DNA from: an uncultured Acidobacteriota bacterium
GTDB lineage: Bacteria > Acidobacteriota > Blastocatellia > Pyrinomonadales > Pyrinomonadaceae
NCBI GenBank assembly: GCA_937859595.1
Contig: CALMAH010000009.1
Span: 1 to 42,143 of the forward strand
Direction: 5' to 3'
Length of the DNA stretch: 42,143 bases
The translations under genes and the position numbers were made by a program. The notes beneath the pieces were generated by a model. The model did not search any database. It was not told the DNA's origin and saw only the letters and a list, made by a program, of their open reading frames with translations. Of the stretch, positions 34,704 through 42,143 are shown in pieces; position 1 is the first letter of the stretch; each line of letters starts with the position of its first letter.

Positions 34704-36857
34704 TCATCTGACCGGCTTTTCACCCGGGCGAAAGCGGGTGATCGCTTGTTTATCTATATCAGCCTCGCTAAACGCGACGCGTTTCATCTCACCTCGGGCG
34801 AACATCTCGGCCTGATCGGCATAAAACGGCGATTCGCGACGGCTGCTCTGTCCGTAGGCAAGCACCGAATATGCACGCGGCACATCGCCAAATTCTACTG
34901 CCAGCACCCAGCAGTCCCCGCCGACAGCAGCCATTTTTCCGTCCTTGTCGCGGTCGTAGTTCATAATGCGAAAGCAGCCGAGATCGTTGCCGCACCCGCC
35001 GACCGGGACATCGATCTTCCCTCGGCGGACACGGTGTACCTCGCCCCAGGCGACATCAAAACTGCCGTACAGCTTTTTCGTCTGTTCTACGGCCCAGGCA
35101 AACGACTCGGCCGCACGTTTCGGGTCGGCAAGCCCGCTCGGCGTATTGAATGGATCATCCACGCTCCAAACCTTTGCGTAACGCTGTTCGTCCGGCAGCG
35201 TCGGCCCCCGCCCGTCGCGAATGCCCGAATAATGCCGCCACCACTCTTGAAAAAGGACCGAACCGCGGCTTTCGGGAGATGTCGTGTTGTCCCAGCGTTT
35301 GAGCAGTTCGACTGCCGCCGCGACATCGCCCGCCGGCTTCGCCGCGATCACAGCCGCTATCAGATCGTCCTTTACACGGTCGGCAAGCAGCGCCCGATAG
35401 TTATGCTTCAGCTTAACGATATCCTCGAGACTAAACTTCTCGTCGCCGCCGATCAGCTGAATGCCAAGCTGGCTCCGTAGCGAGAGTCTGGGAGCCTCAA
35501 AATTCGGATACTCATTTTTCGTTACCACCGGCGTTCGTACGTTCGTATAGTGGTGCGAGCTATTCTCGTTGCGAACATAACCGCCCGGCGGATTAAGCAC
35601 CTGAGGGAGAGCGTCAAACGGGACGTATTCGGTCCAAACATCCTTGCGGCCCTTCGCCGGGACGGCGGTCAGATCATCGACCGGAGGGTGCGGCAACAGC
35701 GGCAGGGCGGCGTTCCACAAATAGTAGATGTTCCCTTCGCGGTCGGCATAAGTAAAATTCGAGGTCATGCGGGCACGCATCTTCATCGCGTCTTTCCATT
35801 CGTCTAGCGACCGCGCCCTCATCATTCGCAGAAATTGTTCCCCGCCGCGTATCTCGCCGTCGCCCGCGTACTTGAAGACATAGATCTTGCCGTCTGCACG
35901 CTTTATCACCGGCCCGAGCTCAGTTGACCAGAATTCACGGGTCTCGGTCGAGATGCTCTCGCCGTTTCTGAACGGGACCGTTATCATCTCGCGTGTCAGC
36001 GGGACCGATCTGCCGTCAAAAAGATAATGGTCGGGCTTTGCGGGATCGGCCTCAAGTGCATAGATCTCGTCCAGGTCCTGCGAATTATTCGTCGTGGAAA
36101 AGCCCAGATAGCGGTTAAACCCGCCGATCACGCCAAACGGCCCTCCGATGCGGAAATCGCCGTAAAAATCGATAACGCCCGGCACCGTCATATGGGCCTC
36201 ATAGTAGCCGGCCGTCCAGCGGAGATGCGGGTTGCGAAGCAGGATCGCTTTGCCTGAGGTGGTGCGGCTCGGGGCCAGCGCCCATGCATTGGAACCATCG
36301 TCCGGCCCCATGCCTTCCTCGTCCATTGTCGTCGGGTCGTCCTCGGTTCGCCCGGGCCGCTGTTCCAGAAAGTTGCGTATCTTCTGCGGCGAGGGCTGTA
36401 CAAGTTCTGTCGCCAGCACGTCAAAGCCTGTGAAGTCGCTCGGCATTCCTTTCGGAAATTCGTCCGGGTGCAGACTGATAAATCGGTTCACGCCCTCGGC
36501 AAACCCTTCGTAAACGTCCCGAACCTCTTGCGAAAGCGTCGCGTATTTCGGCTCGGCCTTTGCCCGCTGTCGGCGGATATTAAAGTCCGAACCGATCTGA
36601 TCGTATCCGGCCACGGAGGCATATCGCCCGCTTCCTGCCAGCACCCGCATCGCCGTCGCGGTCCCGTAATCCTCAAGCTGGACCCACGCCAGCGCATACC
36701 CCGCCGCACGCAGATCCTCTGCCCTAATATGCGGCACGCCGTGGGCAGTGCGTATCACCTCTGCTCGTTGCCAAGGTTCATTCGCAACGTATGTCTTGGT
36801 CGGCTCCGATGCGGCAAAGAAAAGGAGAAAAACAGCGATCAGCAATTTGATATTCAT
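34704..36857 (-). CDS. penicillin acylase family (Ntn-hydrolase) protein
   Basis: A 717-aa exported Ntn-hydrolase of the penicillin G acylase family (also includes aculeacin and N-acyl-homoserine-lactone acylases). Residues 1-18 form a signal peptide. The alpha chain carries RTAHGVPHIRAEDLRAAGYALAWVQLED. The self-cleavage site is DDGSNAWALAPSRTTSGK, with Ser189 the new N-terminal nucleophile of the beta chain. The beta-chain motifs LLRNPHLRW, FGVIGGFNRYLGFSTTNNSQDLDEIYALE and AWGEVHRVRRG are intact. Substrate is unknown; the length suits acyl-homoserine-lactone or long-chain amide acylases. Repeats crowd its 3' side and the sigma-factor gene lies upstream on the same strand. Confidence 0.92.
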   Translation of the reverse strand: MNIKLLIAVFLLFFAASEPTKTYVANEPWQRAEVIRTAHGVPHIRAEDLRAAGYALAWVQLEDYGTATAMRVLAGSGRYASVAGYDQIGSDFNIRRQRAKAEPKYATLSQEVRDVYEGFAEGVNRFISLHPDEFPKGMPSDFTGFDVLATELVQPSPQKIRNFLEQRPGRTEDDPTTMDEEGMGPDDGSNAWALAPSRTTSGKAILLRNPHLRWTAGYYEAHMTVPGVIDFYGDFRIGGPFGVIGGFNRYLGFSTTNNSQDLDEIYALEADPAKPDHYLFDGRSVPLTREMITVPFRNGESISTETREFWSTELGPVIKRADGKIYVFKYAGDGEIRGGEQFLRMMRARSLDEWKDAMKMRARMTSNFTYADREGNIYYLWNAALPLLPHPPVDDLTAVPAKGRKDVWTEYVPFDALPQVLNPPGGYVRNENSSHHYTNVRTPVVTKNEYPNFEAPRLSLRSQLGIQLIGGDEKFSLEDIVKLKHNYRALLADRVKDDLIAAVIAAKPAGDVAAAVELLKRWDNTTSPESRGSVLFQEWWRHYSGIRDGRGPTLPDEQRYAKVWSVDDPFNTPSGLADPKRAAESFAWAVEQTKKLYGSFDVAWGEVHRVRRGKIDVPVGGCGNDLGCFRIMNYDRDKDGKMAAVGGDCWVLAVEFGDVPRAYSVLAYGQSSRRESPFYADQAEMFARGEMKRVAFSEADIDKQAITRFRPGEKPVR

Positions 36858-36943
36858 TTGAGGCTCGGTTTAACCGTTAAAAGAGTTTCGCTGAACTATA
36901 TCATCCCCCCTTGCCCGACCGGAAGTCACAGGCTCAACGGCAA

Positions 36944-36974
36944 ACGAAAAGAGGCCGCCCCTTTACGGGCAGCC
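36944..36974 (-). terminator. rho-independent terminator of the sigma factor gene
   Basis: On the minus strand ggctgccc pairs with gggcggcc (8 bp, one G-U) around a 6-nt loop and is followed by tctttt. It lies 24 nt after the sigma-factor stop. Confidence 0.72.
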
Positions 36975-36998
36975 CCCTTTCGAGACAGAAGAAAAATC

Positions 36999-37655
36999 CT
37001 ATACGTTTATGCCGATAAGGCGTGGATTGGCTTTCTTCTTAAGCAATTTACGCAATTTCAAGCGTGCCTTGTGAAGCTGCGATTTCGATGTCCCCACGGA
37101 ACAGCCAAGTATCCTGGCAACTTCCTCGTGTTCAAATCCTTCGACATCATGCAGAACGAATACGTTCTTGTACCCATCCGGCAACTGGTCGATCGCATTT
37201 TCAAGGGCGATCTTGTCCACTACCCGCATCCTCTCCGGGTCGGCCGTGCCCGTTACCACCTGATCGGGCGTTTCGCCTTCTTCGGTGGTCTTTTCGTATT
37301 TTACGTTCCGCTTGCGGAAGTGCATCAGCACCTGATTTACCGTCATACGGTGCAGCCAGGTCGTAAAGGCCGAATCACCCCGAAAACTGCCGATCTTGCG
37401 ATAAAGCTGAATGAAGACATCCTGTGTAAGGTCTTCAGCTTCGTAGGCGTTCTGCAGCATCCGAAGACAGATGGAATAGACTCGCCTGTGATGCCGCTGG
37501 TAGATCTCCTCAAAAGCCACCATGTCACCCTTCGCAGCCGACTGTGCTAGGTCCAGGTCGCTGGCCGACGTTATGTCGATGGCGTTCCTTGCACTTTCAG
37601 CCTTGGCCGAAGCATCGCTCTGAAATAAAGGATAGGTTAAGGTTTCTGTTGTCAT
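36999..37655 (-). CDS. ECF-type RNA polymerase sigma factor
   Basis: A 218-aa sigma-70 family factor. Region 2 is at about 45-115 ([47 protein letters not shown] through [19 protein letters not shown]). Region 4 is at about 150-205 ([44 protein letters not shown]). The start at 37655 ([14 protein letters not shown]) is favoured; ATGs at 37748 and 37760 would add a poorly conserved-looking 31-35 residues. No anti-sigma gene of the zf-HC2 type follows it; the divergent membrane-anchored protein is a candidate partner by position only. Confidence 0.93.
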   Translation of the reverse strand: MTTETLTYPLFQSDASAKAESARNAIDITSASDLDLAQSAAKGDMVAFEEIYQRHHRRVYSICLRMLQNAYEAEDLTQDVFIQLYRKIGSFRGDSAFTTWLHRMTVNQVLMHFRKRNVKYEKTTEEGETPDQVVTGTADPERMRVVDKIALENAIDQLPDGYKNVFVLHDVEGFEHEEVARILGCSVGTSKSQLHKARLKLRKLLKKKANPRLIGINV

Positions 37656-37862
37656 TTCGGTATAACCCCCGCCGTTAATGGACTCAAGTAGCGTGCCAAA
37701 CGTCAGGAAGTTGTCGTTTACACGTGCAAAGCCCTGTTTTTGTTGCATTTTTCGAGGCATATTTTCATTTTCGTCTTACATCAAATCTAAGATTCAGTCC
37801 CAGTAGTGTAGTCTTTAGAACGATGTCTGCACGAAATGGTGTATGTCTGCTATCGATACAGA

Positions 37863-37892
37863 TTGCAACGTTTTTCAGTCAGGTGATATCAT
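37863..37892 (+). promoter_or_regulatory. candidate promoter for the membrane-anchored protein gene
   Basis: TTGCAA (37863-37868), an 18-nt spacer and the extended -10 TG-A-TATCAT (TATCAT at 37887-37892) give a plausible housekeeping promoter about 48 nt before the start. The core GTGATATCATC is shared with 2493-2503. Confidence 0.45.
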
Positions 37893-37940
37893 CAAACTCA
37901 TCTATTATAGCCGAATATCGGGACAGTTGTTCCCAAAATT

Positions 37941-38717
37941 ATGGTCCGAGAGCAAATGAACCGAAATATCTTTGACACTCTTTCCTGCATATTTACGGTT
38001 TTGCTTATCGTTTTCGGCTTCTCTGCACAGACTTTCGCCTCGGAAAGATCTGTACCGGTCCAGGAAATATCTGAAGTAGATGGACTGCCGGTCATCCTGA
38101 AACACCTACCAGCGGAAAACAAGGTCGAGGGAACAGCCGCATTTATTAATGACCGGACTACACTCGAAGATATTCTGGGGCCCCGGCCTCTCTTGCAAAG
38201 CGTTGTTTTTGGGGACGGGACAGAGGCCGCAACGGCAATGTATCCGGTTGGCCGGCTTCTGATAATCGAATACACAACGCCCCAATCAGCCTCTGCCGCC
38301 GACGCCGAATTCCTTTCGGCCCTGGCATCTAGCCCCGATTCGGCTACTGCATATCGGCGAATTGGAAACTATTCGGTTTTTGTTTTTGATGGCTATGATC
38401 CGCCCGCAGCCCTCGGGCTGATCGACCAGGTCAAGTACACGAAGCAGATCCATTGGCTCGGTGAGGACCCCTTCCTCCTGCAAAAGCTCGAACGCTATTT
38501 TGCGATCACCGCAAAGGACGTTGCCATCTCTACGGTCCTCTGGATCTTTATGTTTGTCGGGATCGCAGTTGTCTTGGGGCTGATCGTCGGTGTTGTCTAC
38601 TATCGATTTCGCGAACGGCAACGTCTCAACCAGACGGCTTTTTCTGACGCTGGCGGCTTAACACGTCTGAATCTCGACGACCTTTCGGAACCTATAACTC
38701 CGGTGTCCGTTCAGTAG
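37941..38717 (+). CDS. secreted protein with C-terminal membrane anchor, unknown function
   Basis: A 258-aa protein I do not place in a named family. It has a signal peptide (about 10-34, ending FSAQTFASE), a soluble outer domain (about 35-185) and one C-terminal helix (about 194-219, VLWIFMFVGIAVVLGLIVGVVYYRF) with a cytosolic tail. The outer domain is mixed alpha/beta (LLQSVVFGDGTEAATAMYPVGRLLIIEYTTPQ, IGNYSVFVFDGYDPPAALGLIDQVKYTKQIHWLGEDPF). It would sit on the inner membrane facing the periplasm. A second ATG at 37956 is an alternative start. It is divergent from the sigma factor and converges on the aminotransferase. Confidence 0.72.
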   Translation: MVREQMNRNIFDTLSCIFTVLLIVFGFSAQTFASERSVPVQEISEVDGLPVILKHLPAENKVEGTAAFINDRTTLEDILGPRPLLQSVVFGDGTEAATAMYPVGRLLIIEYTTPQSASAADAEFLSALASSPDSATAYRRIGNYSVFVFDGYDPPAALGLIDQVKYTKQIHWLGEDPFLLQKLERYFAITAKDVAISTVLWIFMFVGIAVVLGLIVGVVYYRFRERQRLNQTAFSDAGGLTRLNLDDLSEPITPVSVQ

Positions 38718-38729
38718 TAGAAATTTGCA

Positions 38730-39857
38730 TCACTCCGGCAGCGCCTCCACAAATCTCTCGATATCAGATTCTATATTGAAAAAATGTGGCGAGATCCGAA
38801 GCCGGTCGCCTCGGGCCGAAACTATCACGCCAACATCACGAAGATCCCTGTAGAGATCCGCGGCGTCGACCCCCCTCGCGCTTTTAATGCTTACGATCGC
38901 GGATGCCTCGCCGGGCACGCGAGAACTGACGATCGTGTAGCCTTTTCGTCGGCTAGCGTCACAGACCTGGTCCGAAAGCCCCAGCAAATATTTGTCGATC
39001 TTTGCTAGGCCGACCTCCGAAATGATATTAAGGCTTGCCTCCAGCCCGTAAAAAAGTGACGAAGGCCCAGTTCCGCTTTCCCAAGCGAGAGCATTGGGCC
39101 GGAATGGCTGCTCGAGATCTGCGAAGTCCCAAGGGGTTTCCACGCTTATCCATCCCACAAAAGCTGGTTCCAACATATTGCGCGCACGGTCTGATACATA
39201 GACAATGCCGCAGCCCTCGGGTGCACATAGCCATTTATGGCTGGCTCCGGCCGCAACATCCACATACTGAGCAGGCAAGTCGAAGCCCATTGCGCCAAGG
39301 CCCTGGATAATGTCGACAACGAAAAGCGCACCCACCGACCGAGCGGCCCGCCCGAGCCGTTCAAGGTCGGTTCGGAATCCTGAAGCATATTGTACGGCGC
39401 TGATCGCGACCACGCGCGTTTTGCTATCGATCATGCCGATGAACTCATCAAGGTCGATCCGGCCCTCGCGTTCGGGACATAGCCTTAGCTCCACACCAAA
39501 ACGGTCGCGCACCTGCCTCCACGCGTAATAGTTGGCCGGAAATTCTTTTTCAAAGCTTACGATGTTGTCGCCCGCGTTCCACACCAGTCCAGCAGCAACC
39601 GAAGCGATGCCGTCCGACGTGTTCCTCATGAAGGCAATGTTCTCCGGCCGTACGTTGAGCATTTCAGACACAAGCTTTCTGGCTCGATCTTTCTTCTCTA
39701 CCCACAGCGGATAATTTTCCGATCCGTTTGAGGAAACGTCTCTGAGTTGGGAAATTACAGCGTCCACCGCCGGTTGGGGAGGGGGAGAAACCGCAGCGCT
39801 GTTCAGATAAGCGAAGGTATCCAGTGCCGGGAACAAAGATCTTATCTCCGAGTTCAT
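38730..39857 (-). CDS. class V aminotransferase (cysteine desulfurase/epimerase-like)
   Basis: A 375-aa PLP enzyme of aminotransferase class V. The cofactor lysine is Lys208 in GASHKWLCAPEG. Asp182 (VVDIIQGLGAM) and Gln185 fill the usual PLP-binding places. The N-terminal YLNSAAVSPPPQPAV and the ENIAFMRNTSDGI stretch fit isopenicillin N epimerase-like proteins better than NifS/SufS, because no catalytic-loop Cys is evident. Function is uncertain. It converges on the membrane-anchored protein gene, 12 nt from its stop, and is divergent from lepB. Confidence 0.88.
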   Translation of the reverse strand: MNSEIRSLFPALDTFAYLNSAAVSPPPQPAVDAVISQLRDVSSNGSENYPLWVEKKDRARKLVSEMLNVRPENIAFMRNTSDGIASVAAGLVWNAGDNIVSFEKEFPANYYAWRQVRDRFGVELRLCPEREGRIDLDEFIGMIDSKTRVVAISAVQYASGFRTDLERLGRAARSVGALFVVDIIQGLGAMGFDLPAQYVDVAAGASHKWLCAPEGCGIVYVSDRARNMLEPAFVGWISVETPWDFADLEQPFRPNALAWESGTGPSSLFYGLEASLNIISEVGLAKIDKYLLGLSDQVCDASRRKGYTIVSSRVPGEASAIVSIKSARGVDAADLYRDLRDVGVIVSARGDRLRISPHFFNIESDIERFVEALPE

Positions 39858-39938
39858 GCGTTGATGTTACACCAGGCAGGGTTATTCAACGAACGGGCAA
39901 TTAAAGCGTTGGCATCCAAGGCGGATACAAGAAATCCT

Positions 39939-39967
39939 TTGACAAAGCCTCAATTCACAGATAATTT
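39939..39967 (+). promoter_or_regulatory. candidate promoter for lepB
   Basis: A perfect TTGACA (39939-39944) is followed after 17 nt by taattt (39962-39967); gataat at 15-nt spacing is an alternative -10. It lies between the in-frame ATG at 39864 and the preferred lepB start at 40026, which supports the shorter protein. Confidence 0.4.
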
Positions 39968-40025
39968 AGACAATGCGGAGCGTAGCAAACGCCCCGTGGT
40001 TCTTGCGCCATCCAAACTTATACTA

Positions 40026-40718
40026 ATGCTTCAAAGAAAGGACAAGATCGAGTTTGGCACCATATCTGCCGATGACGACAATGATATCGAGGTCGTGAGG
40101 CTCGATCGCGATTCGATCGCGGGATTTTGGCATGAGGGCATCAGACTCGTCCGGGACGTATTCCTGATCCTTGTCGTATTTATTCTTCTTGGGGTTTTCG
40201 CCGTCCAACCGGTCGTGGTGGAAGGCACCTCGATGTTGCCGCATCTCCATGACGGCGAACGTCTCCTTGTGAACAAGCTGGTTTATTACAATATCCAAAG
40301 TGTTAGGTGGGGACATCTCGACAGAGGCGACATAGTCGTCTTTTGGTATCCGAAAGAACCGGACAAGAGCTACGTCAAGCGAATAATCGGACTCCCGGGT
40401 GAGACGGTAGAGGTTCGTGACGGCCAGGTGCTTATAAATGGCCGTGCCTTGCAGGAAGATTATCTGGACACCGAACACAACCGATCACTGGCATCGCTTC
40501 CGCCAAGAAGGGTCGATCCTCACCATTACTTTGTTATGGGAGATAACCGCGACAATTCATCCGACTCCAGATACTGGGGCCTGGTGCCTGAGAAATATAT
40601 TTACGGTAAAGCCTTTTTCCGATATTGGAAGCCTCAAAGCATCGGATTCGTCGAACACGGGGTGTATGAACCGTCGGAGGATCCCGATATCGAGGGCCTC
40701 CGCGTCGTAGATCGTTAA
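40026..40718 (+). CDS. lepB: signal peptidase I
   Basis: A 230-aa type I leader peptidase that cuts signal peptides on the outer face of the inner membrane. One membrane helix (about 43-61) precedes catalytic Ser69 (GTSMLPHLHDGE) and Lys118 (SYVKRIIGLPGE). The box VMGDNRDNSSDSRYWG is intact. The start at 40026 gives a normal-sized protein; the frame is open leftwards to an ATG at 39864, which would add 54 residues of unlikely sequence upstream of a TTGACA element. carA follows on the same strand after 118 nt. The many exported proteins in this window would be its clients. Confidence 0.93.
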   Translation: MLQRKDKIEFGTISADDDNDIEVVRLDRDSIAGFWHEGIRLVRDVFLILVVFILLGVFAVQPVVVEGTSMLPHLHDGERLLVNKLVYYNIQSVRWGHLDRGDIVVFWYPKEPDKSYVKRIIGLPGETVEVRDGQVLINGRALQEDYLDTEHNRSLASLPPRRVDPHHYFVMGDNRDNSSDSRYWGLVPEKYIYGKAFFRYWKPQSIGFVEHGVYEPSEDPDIEGLRVVDR

Positions 40719-40836
40719 CCCGGCCGGGCGCAGTCCTAAAGTTCTAACACCGATCCTTTCCTCCACAGTTGTTTATCACAAAATTTGCTCTTCGTCTCTC
40801 AGACTATTGGCTGCGCTGGGGTAGAATAGCTCTGAA

Positions 40837-41943
40837 ATGCTGGAACGAAAGAAAGCCGTATTGGTTCTCGAAGACGGTCGGACCTTCGCCGGTTTGTCCT
40901 TTGGAGCCGAGGGCGAAACATTTGGCGAAATGGTCTTTAACACCTCGATGACCGGATATCAGGAGATACTTACCGACCCGAGTTACGCGGGCCAACTCGT
41001 CTGCATGACCTATCCTTTGATAGGAAACTATGGCGTCAACGAAGACGATGTGGAATCGCGCCGCCCGTGGGTCGAAGGCTTTGTCGTCCGCGAATCAAGC
41101 CGTATCGCGTCAAATTGGCGGGCAACGGAAACGCTTGATTCTTATCTTAAACGGCATGGGATCATCGGCATCGAAAAGATAGATACCCGTGCTCTCGTTC
41201 GCCACATACGCGACAAAGGAGCGATGAGGGCAGCGATCTCGACCGTTGAAACGGACACTGTTGTTTTGCTCGATCGCGTTCTCGCATCGCCTGAGATGAA
41301 AGAGCGGGAACTTGCCTCTAAGGTTACGGCCGGCGAGCCCTTCGCATATCCGGCCGCGGGGGAAGAACGGTTTCATGTCGTGGCATATGATTTTGGGTTG
41401 AAGACGAACAGCCTTCGGGAGTTTGCACGGTTCGGCTGCCGAATAACGGTCGTTCCCGCCGGCACCTCGGCCAGGGAAGTTCTTGCACTTCGCCCGGACG
41501 GCATATTCCTCTCAAACGGCCCTGGCGACCCGGCAGCAATGAATGGTGTGATCGAAGAGATCAGGGCCCTCGCCGCTGCCGAAAAGCCGATGTTCGGCAT
41601 CTGCCTGGGACATCAATTGATCGGAAGGGCGCTTGGCGGCAGCACGTTCAAAATGAAATTTGGCCACCGCGGCGGGAATCAGCCGATAAAGGACCTGACC
41701 ACCGGACGGGTTGAGATAGCCTCGCACAACCACGGATTTGCGGTCGACGCCGAGTCGCTCCCCGCTGAGATCGAAGTGACCCACATAAACCTCAACGACA
41801 ACACTGTCGCCGGCCTGCGCCACCGGTCGCTTCCTATCTTCTCTGTACAGTATCATCCCGAATCGGCTCCGGGGCCTCATGATTCAGAATACCTGTTCAG
41901 GCGGTTCGTCGACTTGATGAGATCGGCGGGAAGCTCAAGTTAA
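40837..41943 (+). CDS. carA: carbamoyl-phosphate synthase small (glutaminase) subunit
   Basis: A 368-aa CarA that releases ammonia from glutamine for the large subunit CarB, feeding arginine and pyrimidine synthesis. The N-terminal CPSase domain (about 5-135) has [28 protein letters not shown] and [14 protein letters not shown]. The class I glutaminase domain has LSNGPGDP, nucleophile Cys256 in GICLGHQ, SHNHGF, and the His340/Glu342 pair in [12 protein letters not shown]. Length is normal. carB is not next to it; an Rhs-like fragment on the opposite strand follows, overlapping its last bases. Confidence 0.97.
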   Translation: MLERKKAVLVLEDGRTFAGLSFGAEGETFGEMVFNTSMTGYQEILTDPSYAGQLVCMTYPLIGNYGVNEDDVESRRPWVEGFVVRESSRIASNWRATETLDSYLKRHGIIGIEKIDTRALVRHIRDKGAMRAAISTVETDTVVLLDRVLASPEMKERELASKVTAGEPFAYPAAGEERFHVVAYDFGLKTNSLREFARFGCRITVVPAGTSAREVLALRPDGIFLSNGPGDPAAMNGVIEEIRALAAAEKPMFGICLGHQLIGRALGGSTFKMKFGHRGGNQPIKDLTTGRVEIASHNHGFAVDAESLPAEIEVTHINLNDNTVAGLRHRSLPIFSVQYHPESAPGPHDSEYLFRRFVDLMRSAGSSS

Positions 41944-42143
41944 CTCTCGATCGGTCAGTATTATTGTTATTGCCCGGTCGCGACCGTTGAATGCGATCTC
42001 CGTCGTCAGATACGGCGTTGAACCGTCCCACTCATATGTCTGTGTCTTCCACGTCCTTCCCAGAATGTCCTGCTACGCTTTCTGCTTCCGCCGGGCATTG
42101 CCGGTGGTGTCGGTTCGGGGAACCGATTCGCCCTCGACCGTCG
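41935..42143 (-). pseudogene. fragment of an Rhs/YD-repeat-like gene with an in-frame stop
   Basis: The minus strand from the right edge reads TVEGESVPRTDTTGNARRKQ, a TAG at 42073-42075, then in the same frame LGRTWKTQTYEWDGSTPYL and TTEIAFNGRDRAITI, ending at TGA 41935-41937. Rhs/YD-repeat proteins have DxxGN, LGR and YxWDG-type repeats like this. The stop interrupts what would otherwise be continuous, so this looks like the decayed 3' end of a longer gene beyond the window. It overlaps the last bases of carA on the opposite strand. The identification is by pattern only, on a short piece. Confidence 0.45.

Noticed and set aside
34415..34723. 102-codon minus-strand frame across units A and B
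   Set aside because: It merely translates the tandem repeats, and arm pairing rather than codon use explains their similarity.
34302..35480. 392-codon open frame on the plus strand
   Set aside because: From 34704 it is antisense to the well-supported acylase, and its start lies in the double-hairpin repeats; the translation has no protein-like motifs.
36468..37550. 360-codon plus-strand frame
   Set aside because: It is antisense to both the acylase and the sigma factor, which have clear motifs.
39747..40025. longer N-terminus for signal peptidase I
   Set aside because: Part is antisense to the aminotransferase and the remainder contains a TTGACA promoter-like element; the shorter protein has normal family length.

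Overview
The window looks like a chromosomal piece from an Acidobacteriota bacterium, most likely of the Blastocatellia/Pyrinomonadaceae type. This is inferred from gene content and protein style; no rRNA or other marker that would settle taxonomy is present. The cell is diderm with lipid A: there is a BamA, a Skp/OmpH chaperone, LpxA, FabZ, an LpxL-like acyltransferase and a TonB-dependent receptor. DNA is moderately GC-rich. Many starts lack a clear Shine-Dalgarno sequence. I see no tRNA, rRNA, CRISPR array, phage or intact insertion sequence.

Layout. 1-6333 (+): a short tandem repeat, a TonB-dependent receptor, two secreted proteins of unknown role flanking gatB, and an SDR oxidoreductase. 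6365-15212 (-): an envelope cluster transcribed bamA, skp/ompH, fabZ, a 93-aa membrane protein, lpxA, preceded by clpC and a YkvA-like DUF1232 protein. 15312-16316 (+): pta. 16367-18977 (-): a tightly packed LpxL-like acyltransferase / secreted cyanophycinase-like peptidase / cyclase-family operon. 19369-21952 (+): a fatty-acid desaturase, a terminator, then a two-gene sensor kinase/response regulator pair. 21934-24152 (-): an SGNH hydrolase overlapping a 491-aa protein with a PD-(D/E)XK nuclease-like C-terminus. 24202-30265 (+): a LolA-like secreted protein, an ABC exporter half, a small membrane protein and a 976-aa VIT/VWA/TonB-C protein.

30396-33737 holds a secreted 3D-domain protein (-), a PilZ protein (+), a saccharopine-dehydrogenase-like oxidoreductase (+) carrying two in-frame repeat insertions, and a TPR/TonB-C-like secreted protein (-). 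33738-34703 is a 966-nt non-coding tract made of several unrelated short repeats, ending in a striking pair of about 145-nt tandem units. Each unit has two hairpins whose arms share a unit-specific heptamer. 34704-39857 contains a penicillin-acylase family hydrolase (-), an ECF sigma factor (-), a divergent membrane-anchored secreted protein (+) and a class V aminotransferase (-). 40026-41943 (+) is lepB then carA. The right edge carries a broken Rhs/YD-repeat-like fragment (-).

Most genes are housekeeping or envelope genes. The unusual content is in the repeats: the paired covarying hairpins at 34355-34644, the heptamer and palindrome insertions inside a coding gene, and short-period repeat families in several leaders and gaps. 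Among proteins, the VIT/VWA chimera with a receptor-linker-like segment and the PD-(D/E)XK protein deserve a second look.
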